DNA from: Mesorhizobium xinjiangense
Lineage (GTDB): Bacteria; Pseudomonadota; Alphaproteobacteria; Rhizobiales; Rhizobiaceae
Length of the DNA stretch: 64,000 bases
NCBI RefSeq assembly: GCF_009749525.1
Contig: NZ_WOAC01000006.1
Span: forward strand, 1 to 64,000
Direction of reading: 5' to 3'
Shown here: in pieces, positions 25,990 to 35,765 of the stretch
How the letters are laid out: each line of letters starts with the position of its first letter
Numbering within the stretch: position 1 is the first letter of the stretch
Program-made: the position numbers and the translations under genes
The notes under the pieces: model-generated
Databases searched by the model: none
Told to the model about the DNA's origin: nothing
What the model saw: only the letters and a program-made list of their open reading frames with translations

Positions 25990-27108
25990 CTACAAGAGGT
26001 CAACGGTGAGCGCGACCGGGCAATGGTCCGACGCCTTGGGTCGGTCCCAGCCGATGCGGGGAAAGCGCTCGACCTCCTGGCCCGGCGGGAAAAGCGTGCG
26101 GAAGGGCTGCCCGTTTCGGACGATGTCGGGCGTGGCCAGCGCATTGGTGCGGGCAAGCGCCGGCGAAAGGAGGATATAGTCGAGCTGGCACAGATGCCGC
26201 TCCTGCGGGCCGCGGGTGTGGTAGAGCGTCCACCGGTCGAGTTCGGGCCGGCGTTCGACCGCGTTGACGGCAAATCCGCCCTTCGTCAGTACGTCGACGC
26301 TCGAGCCGTTCTCCCGTACGGGGCTGAACTGGTAGCCCGAGACGGCGTCGCCGGTGATGACGACACGCTCGGCATAGTCATTGAGATCGCCGCAGATCGC
26401 CCAGCGCTTGTCGCCAGCGCGGGCGCCGAAGCGATCCGTGATGATCCGCCTGACCGCCTTCGCCTCGGCCATGCGTACCGGCATCGTCGCGGTGCGGCCG
26501 TCCATACCGTTGCGCGCACCGCCCATCGACTTGAAATGCAGGCAGTAGAGGGTGAAGCGCTTGCCGCCGATCTTCAGGTCGATCTCCAGGCAGTCGCGGC
26601 GGAAAATGCGCTCGAATGGCTCGATGCCGAGTTCGGCAAGCACTGGCGAATGCAGTGCGAATTCCTCATAGGTGACATGGGCGTGGCTGACCATGCGGAC
26701 GAACTCGATCGGCTCGCCATGCGCCGTCTCGTCGCGCAGCATCACCGCAACGTCGATGCCGCGGCTGTCATTGCCCGGCGTCATGTGCTTGTGCCGGTAG
26801 CCGGCACCGATCATCTTGAACAGGTAGCCATACTCGAACGCCTTGAGCGCCTCGATATTGTCGACCTCCTGCAGGCACAGTATGTCGGCCCGCGTGGCCG
26901 CAATCGCCAGCGCCGAAAGCTGCCGCGTGTCGTCCGTATGGGCAATCGTGCGCGCCCGTTCGATCTCGCGATATTCCGCCTCGTTCCTGATGTCGAAAAG
27001 GGCGAGAGCGCGATCCTGCTGCAGTTCGTTCCGGTAGCCGGAAAAATCGAACCGGTTCATCAGGTTCTCGACATTGAAGGTGGCGATGCGAACGGACATG
27101 GTCGCCAT
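25990..27108 (-). CDS. Endonuclease/exonuclease/phosphatase family protein
   Basis: A 372-residue protein of the DNase I/exonuclease III-like fold. It begins RIATFNVENLMNRF (metal-coordinating Asn). ADILCLQEVDNIEALK supplies the metal-binding Glu. DNDSRGIDVAVMLR-type and ICGDLNDYAE motifs follow, and the C-terminal ASDHCPVALTVDL contains the catalytic Asp-His pair. No signal peptide is evident, so it is probably cytoplasmic and acts on nucleic acid or phosphoesters. ATG 27108 or 27099 are both possible. Exact substrate is unknown. Confidence 0.85.
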   Translation of the reverse strand: MATMSVRIATFNVENLMNRFDFSGYRNELQQDRALALFDIRNEAEYREIERARTIAHTDDTRQLSALAIAATRADILCLQEVDNIEALKAFEYGYLFKMIGAGYRHKHMTPGNDSRGIDVAVMLRDETAHGEPIEFVRMVSHAHVTYEEFALHSPVLAELGIEPFERIFRRDCLEIDLKIGGKRFTLYCLHFKSMGGARNGMDGRTATMPVRMAEAKAVRRIITDRFGARAGDKRWAICGDLNDYAERVVITGDAVSGYQFSPVRENGSSVDVLTKGGFAVNAVERRPELDRWTLYHTRGPQERHLCQLDYILLSPALARTNALATPDIVRNGQPFRTLFPPGQEVERFPRIGWDRPKASDHCPVALTVDLL

Positions 27109-27222
27109 GTTTGCCCGTCCGCGCACTGCAGGACAAGTCCGGCCGTTGCGAATTGATGCGACACTCCGGCGCCCGCCACAGGCCGCATCTGGACGTGATT
27201 GGCGTTTGAAGGCAGGGTGTCG

Positions 27223-27759
27223 ATGGACGGGCGCATCGAAGGAAGGAACGGTTTCGTGGTCCCAAGCCCGATCCACCGCCTGATTGCCGACGCTGTCGTG
27301 ACGATGCTGCTTGCCGGGCTCCTTGCCGGCGTTGCGCAGGCCCAGGGTATTTCCAGCCCGCGCGTCGGCGTTGGCGGCGGCGCACCGCGCAGCGGAGGCG
27401 TGTTCCGTTCACCGACCGTGATGCCGGGCTGCGTCGACTTCGACTGTTCGCCGCAGCGCAATCTTTACGGCCCCCGTGTCCCCGATGTCAGGCGGGTCCC
27501 CGAAGCCAGGCCGGGAGACCGCACGCCGCTTGGCCGCTACGAATATCGCCAGCCTCCGGGCTATGTCGACCGCAACGTTCGCGCGCCACGGCCGCCTTCG
27601 GGCAGTGGTGAGGTCATGCGCGACCGGCGCGGGGCAGTCCGGCTGCCCTCGGAGCATTTCGACTGGTGCAATGAGCGCTACCGCAGCTACCGGGCGAACG
27701 ACAACACGTTTCAGCCCTATCAGGGACCGCGCCGGCCTTGCCGCTCACCCTATCAATGA
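27223..27759 (+). CDS. BA14K family protein, secreted
   Basis: A 178-residue exported protein. The signal-like N-terminus has a hydrophobic stretch ADAVVTMLLAGLLAGVAQAQ ending at an AQA cleavage site near residue 42. A glycine/proline/arginine-rich middle is followed by the C-terminal BA14K motif WCNERYRSYRANDNTFQPY with PCRSPY. BA14K is a lectin-like, immunoreactive Brucella protein family common in Rhizobiales. ATG 27223 is preferred, with GGCAGGG at 27211-27217 as ribosome-binding site. It is divergent from the endonuclease-fold gene. Role at the cell surface is inferred. Confidence 0.82.
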   Translation: MDGRIEGRNGFVVPSPIHRLIADAVVTMLLAGLLAGVAQAQGISSPRVGVGGGAPRSGGVFRSPTVMPGCVDFDCSPQRNLYGPRVPDVRRVPEARPGDRTPLGRYEYRQPPGYVDRNVRAPRPPSGSGEVMRDRRGAVRLPSEHFDWCNERYRSYRANDNTFQPYQGPRRPCRSPYQ

Positions 27760-27946
27760 GCGGGGCGTGAAACGCAGCCCGATCGGTCACACCTTTCCGT
27801 GCTGAAGACTTGCACAACAATAGTGGCTGGCCGATCCGCCCCACGCGCCGGACCGGCCAGCCTCCCGCTTTCGCGGGCTTCGCATCGACCCGAGAGCTGC
27901 CCCCCAAAATGGCTCTCAAGGGCGCGATGCGGAAGACGAGGCCGAT

Positions 27947-28240
27947 TCAGGGCGCTTCTTCGATCAACTCGACACCGACGTCGCCATCGCTGCGCCAGCG
28001 GACTTCGGCAAGCCGCGTACGCGCGTCGCCCGGCACATCCAGCACGAAGCGTGGCGGCAGGCCGAGCGCGTCGCCGAAGCTCAGCCTTGCACCCGAAGGC
28101 GACTGGCTGCGTATGACGCCTTCGAAGGCGCCATAGCCGCGATTGAAGCTTATGGTTGCATTTTTGAGCACACGCCGACGCGGTTCCTTGCGCCGTTCGG
28201 TATCGATCTTCGACGTCAACTCGACGACAGTGTCGTTCAT
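27947..28240 (-). CDS. PilZ domain protein
   Basis: A 97-residue single-domain PilZ protein, the common cyclic-di-GMP receptor. ERRKEPRRRVLKNATISF contains the RxxxR c-di-GMP motif near residue 17. SPSGARLSFGD is a variant of the D/NxSxxG motif, with Ser-Pro-Ser-Gly in place of the usual Asp/Asn-x-Ser, so ligand binding needs testing. ATG 28240 gives a compact domain. It is divergent from the monooxygenase at 28501. A diguanylate cyclase with product-inhibition site lies at 42868. Confidence 0.85.
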   Translation of the reverse strand: MNDTVVELTSKIDTERRKEPRRRVLKNATISFNRGYGAFEGVIRSQSPSGARLSFGDALGLPPRFVLDVPGDARTRLAEVRWRSDGDVGVELIEEAP

Positions 28241-28414
28241 GTCGTTCACGTATGGCCCTCCTGCCTGGGGCCGCTTCATCGGTGAAACGGATCCCGCTTC
28301 CTGGAATTGCTCCAGTTCGCCCGATGCCTCGCAAATGCCATGCCAGATTGAACTGTGCCGCAATGGGACAACCGTCGAGCGGCAAGGGTCTGCGTCGGAA
28401 AACCCCACAAGCCT

Positions 28415-28445
28415 CTTGACCTCAACCAAGGTCGAGGCTGCAGGG
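28415..28445 (+). promoter_or_regulatory. SoxR-like promoter upstream of the small monooxygenase
   Basis: TTGACC (28415-28420) overlaps an 18-bp dyad CCTCAACCAAGGTCGAGG (28419-28436), close to the SoxR operator consensus in its outer bases. A 19-bp spacer, as in MerR-family promoters, leads to a weak -10 (CAGGGT, 28440). It lies 56 bp before the ATG of a monooxygenase-type gene, a class known as a SoxR target in non-enteric bacteria. No soxR is in the window. Confidence 0.5.
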
Positions 28446-28500
28446 TCGCGCCATGACCAGCCCGCCGCCATTGCGGCGGCACGCAATCAAGGAGAAAGCA

Positions 28501-28896
28501 ATGAGCACAGGCAACGGTTCAGGCGGCAATCGGCGTCACGTCTACCGCGTCGACAAATTCATCGTTCCGCAAGACGCGCGAGAGACGTTTCTCGACAGGG
28601 TCGGGACGACGCACGACATCCTGCGCCGCCAGGACGGTTTCGTGCAGGATTTCATTTTGGAACAGGATTCGGGACCGGGGCGCTACAACTTCGTTACCTT
28701 GGTCGAATGGGAGAGCGAGGCTGACGTTGAAAACGCGGCCGCGCAAGTGGCCAGAGCGCACGCCGAGACGAGATTTGACCGCAAGGCGATGATGGATCGG
28801 CTGGGCATTGTCGCCGACATCGCCAACTACGGGCAGTTGGCGTCCGTCGCGGCCCAACGCGACGAGCACGCATTCGCTTCAAACGGAAACGTTTGA
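28501..28896 (+). CDS. Antibiotic-biosynthesis-monooxygenase (ABM) domain protein
   Basis: A 131-residue dimeric alpha-beta barrel protein. VYRVDKFIVPQDARETFLDR begins the ABM fold, followed by DGFVQDFILEQDSG and NFVTLVEWES. ABM proteins act as cofactor-free monooxygenases or quinol/aldehyde oxidants. ATG 28501 has AAGGAGA ribosome-binding site at 28489-28495. The last eight residues (AFASNGNV) and the stop codon are encoded by the repeat starting at 28869, so the original C-terminus was probably replaced. A SoxR-like promoter precedes it, pointing to redox-cycling compound stress. Confidence 0.8.
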   Translation: MSTGNGSGGNRRHVYRVDKFIVPQDARETFLDRVGTTHDILRRQDGFVQDFILEQDSGPGRYNFVTLVEWESEADVENAAAQVARAHAETRFDRKAMMDRLGIVADIANYGQLASVAAQRDEHAFASNGNV

Positions 28897-28981
28897 AGCG
28901 AAGATATGCGCGCCAGATCAATATGTTGGAACATGTACCTTTCGCTCAAACGATACCGTTTGAGCGAAAGGTACATGTTCT
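28869..28981. repeat. RIME-like double-hairpin repeat with perfect hairpin B
   Basis: Hairpin A starts inside the ABM coding sequence (CGCATTCGCTTCAAACG, GAAA loop). Hairpin B (28929-28980) is a perfect 24-bp stem around an ATAC loop. The linker CAGATCAATATGTTGG is conserved. Its right end directly abuts the T-tract of the ilvC terminator. Confidence 0.87.
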
Positions 28982-29017
28982 AAAAAAGGCGCGGCGAAGC
29001 CCCTGCTCCGCCGCGCC
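28982..29017 (-). terminator. Rho-independent terminator of ilvC
   Basis: On the minus strand, GGCGCGGCG (29017-29009) pairs perfectly with CGCCGCGCC (28996-28988), followed by six T. It lies 28 bp after the ilvC stop. Confidence 0.88.
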
Positions 29018-29044
29018 TCTCAACCCAGATTGGCCGCCTGGGAT

Positions 29045-30753
<1,709 letters not shown>

Positions 30754-30845
30754 TTCCGCGACCTTTCAGCACTGACTTGCGATCCCGACGACTGCAGGTT
30801 TCTCCGACGCGACCATGCGGCACGACCGGGATCGTGAGGCTTCCA

Positions 30846-30867
30846 GTACCGTACCGTACGTTACGGC
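30846..30867. promoter_or_regulatory. Candidate TetR-family operator
   Basis: The perfect palindrome CCGTA-CGT-TACGG (30854-30866) is preceded by an extra half-site GTACCGTA. Overlapping half-sites of this sort are typical of TetR-family operators. It lies about 95 bp upstream of the TetR start and would control tetR-ilvC. Confidence 0.5.
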
Positions 30868-30942
30868 TCGCTTCTATCGCGCAATGAGTGCTTCCGCAAG
30901 ACCTCCATTTCAGTCTGCGGATCGAACCGGAAATATTTCGCC

Positions 30943-31689
30943 CTACGAGCCGAGCGCCTTGAGGAAGCGTCCCACTGTCCCGGCCATGCCGTATTGCAGC
31001 GCGTCGGCCGTCAGCCCGTGGCCGATCGACACCTCCTGCAGCGTCGGGACGGCTTTCACCAGGGCCGGAAGATTGGCCACCGTCAGGTCGTGGCCGGCAT
31101 TGATGCCAAGCCCCGCCTGATTGGCCAGGATCGCCGTATTCTTCAGCTTCTCCAATTCCTTGGCCGCGGTTTGCGCATCACCGTAGCAGGCGCCATAGGG
31201 CCCGGTATAAAACTCCACCCGCTCGGCGCCCGTCGACCTGGCTGCGGCGACCTGGGCCTCAGACGCGTCGGGGTCGCAAAACAGCGAGACCCTGGTCCCG
31301 CTCTTCTTCAGCCTGGCCACGATGGCGCGCAGGATCTCGCCATTGGCGACGAAATCCCAGCCATGATCGGAGGTCGGCTGCTCGGGATCGTCCGGCACCA
31401 GCGTCACTTGTTCCGGCTCTGACGCTTCGGCGAGTTCCAGGAAATCCTGGGTCGGATAGCCCTCGATATTGAACTCGGCGTCCGGAAACTCGTCGTCGAT
31501 CAGGGCGCGGATTTCCGGCAGGTCGGTGAAGCGCACATGGCGCTGGTCGGGACGCGGGTGCACGGTCAGCCCCCCTGCGCCCGCCTGCAGCGCAATGCGC
31601 CCGAGGCCGGTCACGCTCGGCCAGGGCAGGTCGCGGCGGTTCCTCAAAAGGGCGGTCGCATTCAGATTGACGGAGAGCTTGGCGGACAT
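30943..31689 (-). CDS. pdxJ: Pyridoxine 5'-phosphate synthase
   Basis: A 248-residue TIM-barrel enzyme that condenses deoxyxylulose 5-phosphate with 3-amino-2-oxopropyl phosphate to pyridoxine 5'-phosphate. [15 protein letters not shown] opens strand one, [14 protein letters not shown] holds the His and Arg of the active site, [20 protein letters not shown] is the PdxJ signature, and [16 protein letters not shown] and [12 protein letters not shown] lie near the C-terminus. ATG 31689 gives the usual length with an AGGT-type ribosome-binding site. Stand-alone gene. Confidence 0.95.
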   Translation of the reverse strand: MSAKLSVNLNATALLRNRRDLPWPSVTGLGRIALQAGAGGLTVHPRPDQRHVRFTDLPEIRALIDDEFPDAEFNIEGYPTQDFLELAEASEPEQVTLVPDDPEQPTSDHGWDFVANGEILRAIVARLKKSGTRVSLFCDPDASEAQVAAARSTGAERVEFYTGPYGACYGDAQTAAKELEKLKNTAILANQAGLGINAGHDLTVANLPALVKAVPTLQEVSIGHGLTADALQYGMAGTVGRFLKALGS

Positions 31690-31812
31690 GGCTTGACCTG
31701 TTTTCAGCATCGGCTGCAAACGAGGTATAATGCAAATTCACGCAACCGACAGGGCCAAACTTCGTTCACCCGGTGGACAAGCCGCCGATCACAATTGCAA
31801 CGGGAAACCGCC

Positions 31813-32220
31813 ATGCTGGTCAACGAGAACCCGCCCAACATCCGCCGTATCGAGACCGACCGCGAGGATGCCTACGCCTTCGAGATCACCGGCCACATCA
31901 CGGCAGCCGATATGGAAAACATGTACGGCCTGCTCGAAGGGGCCTACGAATTGCACGACAAGATCGACCTTCTGGTGCTGGTCCACAATTACGAAGGTTT
32001 CGACTGGGCGGCCGCCCTCAAGGAGCCCACCATGGTCGGCAAGACCCACGCGCTGAAGCACATCCGCAAATATGCCGTCGTCGGCGGTCCGGGCTGGATG
32101 CGTGCCATGCTCGCCCTGTTCAAGCCCTTCATGTCGATGGAGATGGAGCATTTCGAGGCCGGCAAAGCCGACGAGGCGTGGCAATGGTTGGGCGCGAAGC
32201 CGAAACCCGCCAAGGTCTGA
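31813..32220 (+). CDS. STAS/SpoIIAA-like domain protein
   Basis: A 135-residue soluble protein of the SpoIIAA-like (STAS/SEC14-related) family: AYAFEITGHITAADMENMY, then KIDLLVLVHNYEGFDW, then KYAVVGGPGWMRAMLALF. Members are small proteins of unknown role, sometimes thought to bind lipids or interact with membranes. ATG 31813 begins at the conserved domain. It is divergent from pdxJ. No partner switching genes are nearby. Confidence 0.75.
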   Translation: MLVNENPPNIRRIETDREDAYAFEITGHITAADMENMYGLLEGAYELHDKIDLLVLVHNYEGFDWAAALKEPTMVGKTHALKHIRKYAVVGGPGWMRAMLALFKPFMSMEMEHFEAGKADEAWQWLGAKPKPAKV

Positions 32221-32278
32221 CGGGCCCGCAGCGAGGGAGCGATCAGAAATAGGTCATTGAACGAAAAGCGATCTTGTT

Positions 32279-33406
32279 TCAGCGGACGATCGTCAACCGT
32301 TCCGCCGCCCGCGTGATGGCTGTGTAGAGCCAGCGCTGGCGCGTATCGCGGAAAGCGTAGCTCTCGTCGAACAGAACGACATTGTTCCATTGCGAGCCCT
32401 GCGCCTTGTGCACGGTGAGCGCATAGCCGTAATCGAAATCGTCGAAGCGCCGCTTCTGCTGCCAGGGAATGTCGGCCTCCGGGTTCTCGAAGGCCGCCTT
32501 CAACAGCTTGATCTTGGCCACGCCGCGGTCGGGATCGTCCTCTTCCGGCGAGACCAAGAGGTTGATGCCGGGCTTCACCGTCTCGCGCGACGAGGTCATG
32601 ACCTTCCACAGCGAGCCGTTGAGCAGACCCTTGTTGGGATCGTTCCTCAAGCAGACGAGCTTGTCGCCCGCTTGCGGATAGTCCGCGTCAAAGCCCTTCA
32701 GTTCACGCAGACGCTTGTTGTAGCGCCGCCGCGTGCGGTTGATGCCGACCAGCACCTGATCGGCGTCGAGCACCAGTTCCTGCGTCACCTCGTTGCGGCC
32801 GATCACCTGCGCCGCGCCGAAATCGCCATGCATGAATTCGCGACCCTCGCGCACGTCGAGCGCAAGCTGGATGATCGGATTGTCGCGCGCCTGGCGGTGA
32901 ATCTCGGTCAAGAGGTAGTCGGGTTCGTGCTCGGTGAAGAAGCCGCCGCCGGAGATCGGCGGAAGCTGCGCCGGATCGCCCAGCACGAGGATCGGCGTGC
33001 CGAACGACATCAAGTCGCGTCCGAGTTCTTCGTCGACCATCGAGCATTCGTCGATCACGACCAGCTTGGCCTTGGCGATCGGGCTTTGCCGGTTGAGCGA
33101 GAAGGTCGGCGAAACCGACGTCTTGCCGGTCGTCTCGTCCTCCACCGTCTCCTCGCCGCGCGGCCGGTAGATCAGCGAATGGATGGTGCGCGCATTGGTG
33201 GCGCCCTTGGAGCGCAGGACCTGCGCCGCCTTGCCCGTGAAAGCGGCGAACTGCACGGTGCCGTCGACATGCTCGGCGAAATGGCGCGCCAATGTCGTCT
33301 TGCCGGTACCGGCATAACCGAACAAGCGAAAAATCTGCGGCTGGCCGGCCTTCAGCCAGCGCTCCACGGCCTTCAGGGCGGCATCCTGCTGCGGTGAGAA
33401 TTCCAT
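32279..33406 (-). CDS. RecD-like ATP-dependent DNA helicase
   Basis: A 375-residue superfamily 1B helicase, shorter than RecD. Walker A is FGYAGTGKTTLARH (Lys36), Walker B is VVIDECSMVDEELG, motif III is ILVLGDPAQLPPISGGG, and the C-terminal UvrD-like domain has YALTVHKAQGSQWNNVVLFD and RQRWLYTAITRAAERL. Such compact helicases are widespread in alphaproteobacteria and are annotated as RecD-like without RecBC. It is followed by a small membrane-anchored protein on the same strand. Likely role in DNA repair or replication restart. Confidence 0.9.
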   Translation of the reverse strand: MEFSPQQDAALKAVERWLKAGQPQIFRLFGYAGTGKTTLARHFAEHVDGTVQFAAFTGKAAQVLRSKGATNARTIHSLIYRPRGEETVEDETTGKTSVSPTFSLNRQSPIAKAKLVVIDECSMVDEELGRDLMSFGTPILVLGDPAQLPPISGGGFFTEHEPDYLLTEIHRQARDNPIIQLALDVREGREFMHGDFGAAQVIGRNEVTQELVLDADQVLVGINRTRRRYNKRLRELKGFDADYPQAGDKLVCLRNDPNKGLLNGSLWKVMTSSRETVKPGINLLVSPEEDDPDRGVAKIKLLKAAFENPEADIPWQQKRRFDDFDYGYALTVHKAQGSQWNNVVLFDESYAFRDTRQRWLYTAITRAAERLTIVR

Positions 33407-33471
33407 CGTCGTTCAATGCACGATTCGAGCGCGGAATGCGACACTCTGGGCGGCGCAATCGACAACCGCGC

Positions 33472-33960
33472 TCACTGCACCTGATTGCGCGCATAGCCGG
33501 GACCGACGGTCAGCGGCTCGTTGGGGACCACCTTGTCGCTGATCTGTGAGCGAAAGACGACGTCGTCCTGCCACAGTACGTCTTTGGCATCGCGATCCAA
33601 TACCTGGATGGCCACGGTATACGGCTTGTCCGCCTCGACACCGCGCACGGAAGGCGAGCGAAGCGAGTAGCGCTCGGTTTCCGTGCCAACCCGCTGGCGA
33701 ACCACATGGGCCGGGCCGCCGGCCGGGTCCTCGAAGGACGCTACGATGATCGAGCCCGTCGGCAGGGGCCGCACCACTTCGGCGGTAAAACCGTAGAAAA
33801 CATCCGCGACACGGTAATTGAACATGAATCCGCCGCCCAGGATCTTGAGATAGGGCTTGTCGTCGGGATCCTGGCGCGTCAGCCATCCCAGTGCAAACAG
33901 CACAACGAGGAGCGCAATGCTCGCGCCAATGATCGTACGAGGCGTCAAGACCTTCGGCAT
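33472..33960 (-). CDS. Membrane-anchored hypothetical protein
   Basis: A 162-residue protein with a single N-terminal membrane helix (IIGASIALLVVLFALGWL, residues 10-27) and a periplasmic beta-rich domain of about 130 residues. KPYLKILGGGFMFNYRVAD and ADVFYGFTAEVVRPLPTGS are probably the conserved core. I recognise it only as a conserved hypothetical type in Rhizobiales. It is flanked by the helicase downstream and the nitrile hydratase accessory gene upstream, all on the minus strand, but the gaps are long enough for independent transcription. Confidence 0.7.
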   Translation of the reverse strand: MPKVLTPRTIIGASIALLVVLFALGWLTRQDPDDKPYLKILGGGFMFNYRVADVFYGFTAEVVRPLPTGSIIVASFEDPAGGPAHVVRQRVGTETERYSLRSPSVRGVEADKPYTVAIQVLDRDAKDVLWQDDVVFRSQISDKVVPNEPLTVGPGYARNQVQ

Positions 33961-34035
33961 GCACGCAATATACCACTGCCGGCGGATACTGCGCCAGCCG
34001 GCGGTTGCGCATTGCTGACATATGGGTCGACTGCA

Positions 34036-34398
34036 CTACTCGGCGCCAAACTGCGGATCGTTCTCCAGGAGGATCGGCTTTCCGTGCGGTGTCGCCCTTG
34101 CGGCACGGCGCCACGACCGGGCCGTAGCGCTGATCTCGCCCCGGGTCGCGATGGCCTTGCCCGACAGCAATGCTTCCAGGGCATCGACGACCGACTGATA
34201 GTAGTCCGAACCGTCGGCGGCCAGGCCGGCGCGATTGCGTTCGCGGCCAAGCGCTTCGGCCCATTCGGCCGCGGTGAACAGACCGGCGTCCTGCAGCGCC
34301 ACGGCGATCGCCAGGGCCTCGGCCTGCCAGGGCGCATCGAACGCCTGCCCGTCTCCGCCGTCCGGCAAGGCACGCTCATCGTCATTCGCCCGGTTCAA
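34036..34398 (-). CDS. Nitrile hydratase accessory (activator/metallochaperone) protein
   Basis: A 120-residue protein of the P14K/NHase-activator family, related to the beta-subunit N-terminus. FDAPWQAEALAIAVALQDAG is the hallmark, with AEWAEALGRE and YYQSVVDALEALL after it. In cobalt-type enzymes this protein delivers metal to the alpha subunit by subunit swapping. The start is TTG 34398, preceded by GGGAGAG (34410-34404) and overlapping the beta-subunit stop by 17 bp. It is the last gene of the alpha-beta-accessory operon. Confidence 0.85.
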   Translation of the reverse strand: MNRANDDERALPDGGDGQAFDAPWQAEALAIAVALQDAGLFTAAEWAEALGRERNRAGLAADGSDYYQSVVDALEALLSGKAIATRGEISATARSWRRAARATPHGKPILLENDPQFGAE

Positions 34399-35044
34399 GA
34401 TGGCTCTCCCAGGCATCGATGCTGACAGTGAGCGCGGGATCGCTCCCCTCGCCCCACAATTCGGTTCCGGAAAAGACGACCGTATAGACGCGCTGCGGCG
34501 CTTCGCCCGAACCATGCGCGTTGGAATCGGGAAAGACGAAGCCGCCGCGGTCGGCCTCGATAGTGCCGATCTTGCCGCGTGCATAGCGCGGCAGGCGCGT
34601 GTGCCCCGAAGGATGAAAATTGCGGGTTCGCACGCGATCGCCCACCTTGAAGCGCGGCGGCGCCTCGATCGGTCTGTCGCACGGGCCACCTCTCGACAGG
34701 GCGTCGGCAACGTCGCCTGCCTTCAAGACACGCTTGGGTGTGCTGCCAGCACCGAGCACCCTGCCCTGCTGCAATTCCTCCGGCGTGACGAACCCGTGCC
34801 GCGCGAGCAGGTCTTCCAGTGCCCTGGTCCAGATCTCGTAATAGCTGGAGGAATAATAGTCCGCCGGATGCAGGCTCTCGCGCGCATGGCGGCTCTCGTC
34901 GATCGTCCAGTGCCCCATCGCCCCGGCCGCCAGCGTCAGGCCCAGCGCGCGCTTTTCCCAATCGGCGTGAAAGTACGGCTCGTCAAGTTCTGGCGCAATC
35001 GGCCCGAACCCCATTTGCCCGCCGAGATCCTGCGGTCCGTTCAT
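34382..35044 (-). CDS. nthB: Nitrile hydratase beta subunit
   Basis: A 220-residue beta subunit of nitrile hydratase, which hydrates nitriles to amides. It starts [19 protein letters not shown], characteristic of the family. The C-terminal SH3-like domain shows [20 protein letters not shown] and [20 protein letters not shown] (residues 147 onward). Its ATG overlaps the alpha-subunit stop by four bases. With alpha and the accessory gene it forms a complete three-gene operon. Symbol follows common usage. Confidence 0.95.
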   Translation of the reverse strand: MNGPQDLGGQMGFGPIAPELDEPYFHADWEKRALGLTLAAGAMGHWTIDESRHARESLHPADYYSSSYYEIWTRALEDLLARHGFVTPEELQQGRVLGAGSTPKRVLKAGDVADALSRGGPCDRPIEAPPRFKVGDRVRTRNFHPSGHTRLPRYARGKIGTIEADRGGFVFPDSNAHGSGEAPQRVYTVVFSGTELWGEGSDPALTVSIDAWESHLEPGE

Positions 35045-35658
35045 GTCGCCTCCGCCGCCAGCGCAAGACCGGTCCCGATCATGGAATCGCGGGTGACCAG
35101 GCGCATCAATCGCTCTTCCGGCCAGCCTTCCGTGCCGTCCGGCCGTTCAGGCACGACGAGGTAACGAAGCTCGGCGGTCGAATCCCAAACCCGGATTTGC
35201 CTGTCCTGCGGCAGTGTCAGCCCGAATTCCGCAAGCACGCCGCGCGGGTCGATGACGGCACGCGAGCGGTATGGCGGCGACTTGTACCAGACGGGCGGCA
35301 GGCCCAGCACCGACCACGGATAGCACGAGCACAGTGTGCAAACGACGAGATTATGCGTCTCGGCCGTATTGAACACCACCTGCATGTGCTCACCCTGCCG
35401 GCCGGTATAGCCGAGCGAGGCGATCGCCGCCGTTGCATCCTTGCGCAGCCAATCGGCAAAGGCCGGCTCGCTCCATGCCTTGGCGACGACATGGGCGCCG
35501 TTTCTTGGGCCGACCTTGTTTTCATAGGTGTCGACGATGGCGTCGATCGCCGCCGGATCGACCAGTCCCTTTTGTGTCAGGATCGTCTCGAGCGCCCGCA
35601 CCCGCGCCGTCATCGGGTCAAGTTCGTTGTCGTGTGGGTGGTCATGATCGTGCGACAT
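35041..35658 (-). CDS. nthA: Nitrile hydratase alpha subunit, cobalt type
   Basis: A 205-residue catalytic subunit. The metal-binding motif [11 protein letters not shown] (Cys107, Cys110, Ser111, Cys112) has Thr at the position that is Ser in iron enzymes, the known marker of the non-corrin cobalt type. The N-terminus is histidine-rich ([12 protein letters not shown]), which may aid metal handling. [15 protein letters not shown] and [15 protein letters not shown] are family-typical. It is the first gene of the operon. No amidase or nitrile-forming aldoxime dehydratase is adjacent. Confidence 0.95.
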   Translation of the reverse strand: MSHDHDHPHDNELDPMTARVRALETILTQKGLVDPAAIDAIVDTYENKVGPRNGAHVVAKAWSEPAFADWLRKDATAAIASLGYTGRQGEHMQVVFNTAETHNLVVCTLCSCYPWSVLGLPPVWYKSPPYRSRAVIDPRGVLAEFGLTLPQDRQIRVWDSTAELRYLVVPERPDGTEGWPEERLMRLVTRDSMIGTGLALAAEAT

Positions 35659-35765
35659 GGCGGCAAATTATGCCGTCGCGAGCCAGCCAGCAAGTTCGGC
35701 GTGACATTCCCCTACGTAACTGCATACTCTCCACCCGCATCGGTAGAAAATAGGGGGACGCCGGG

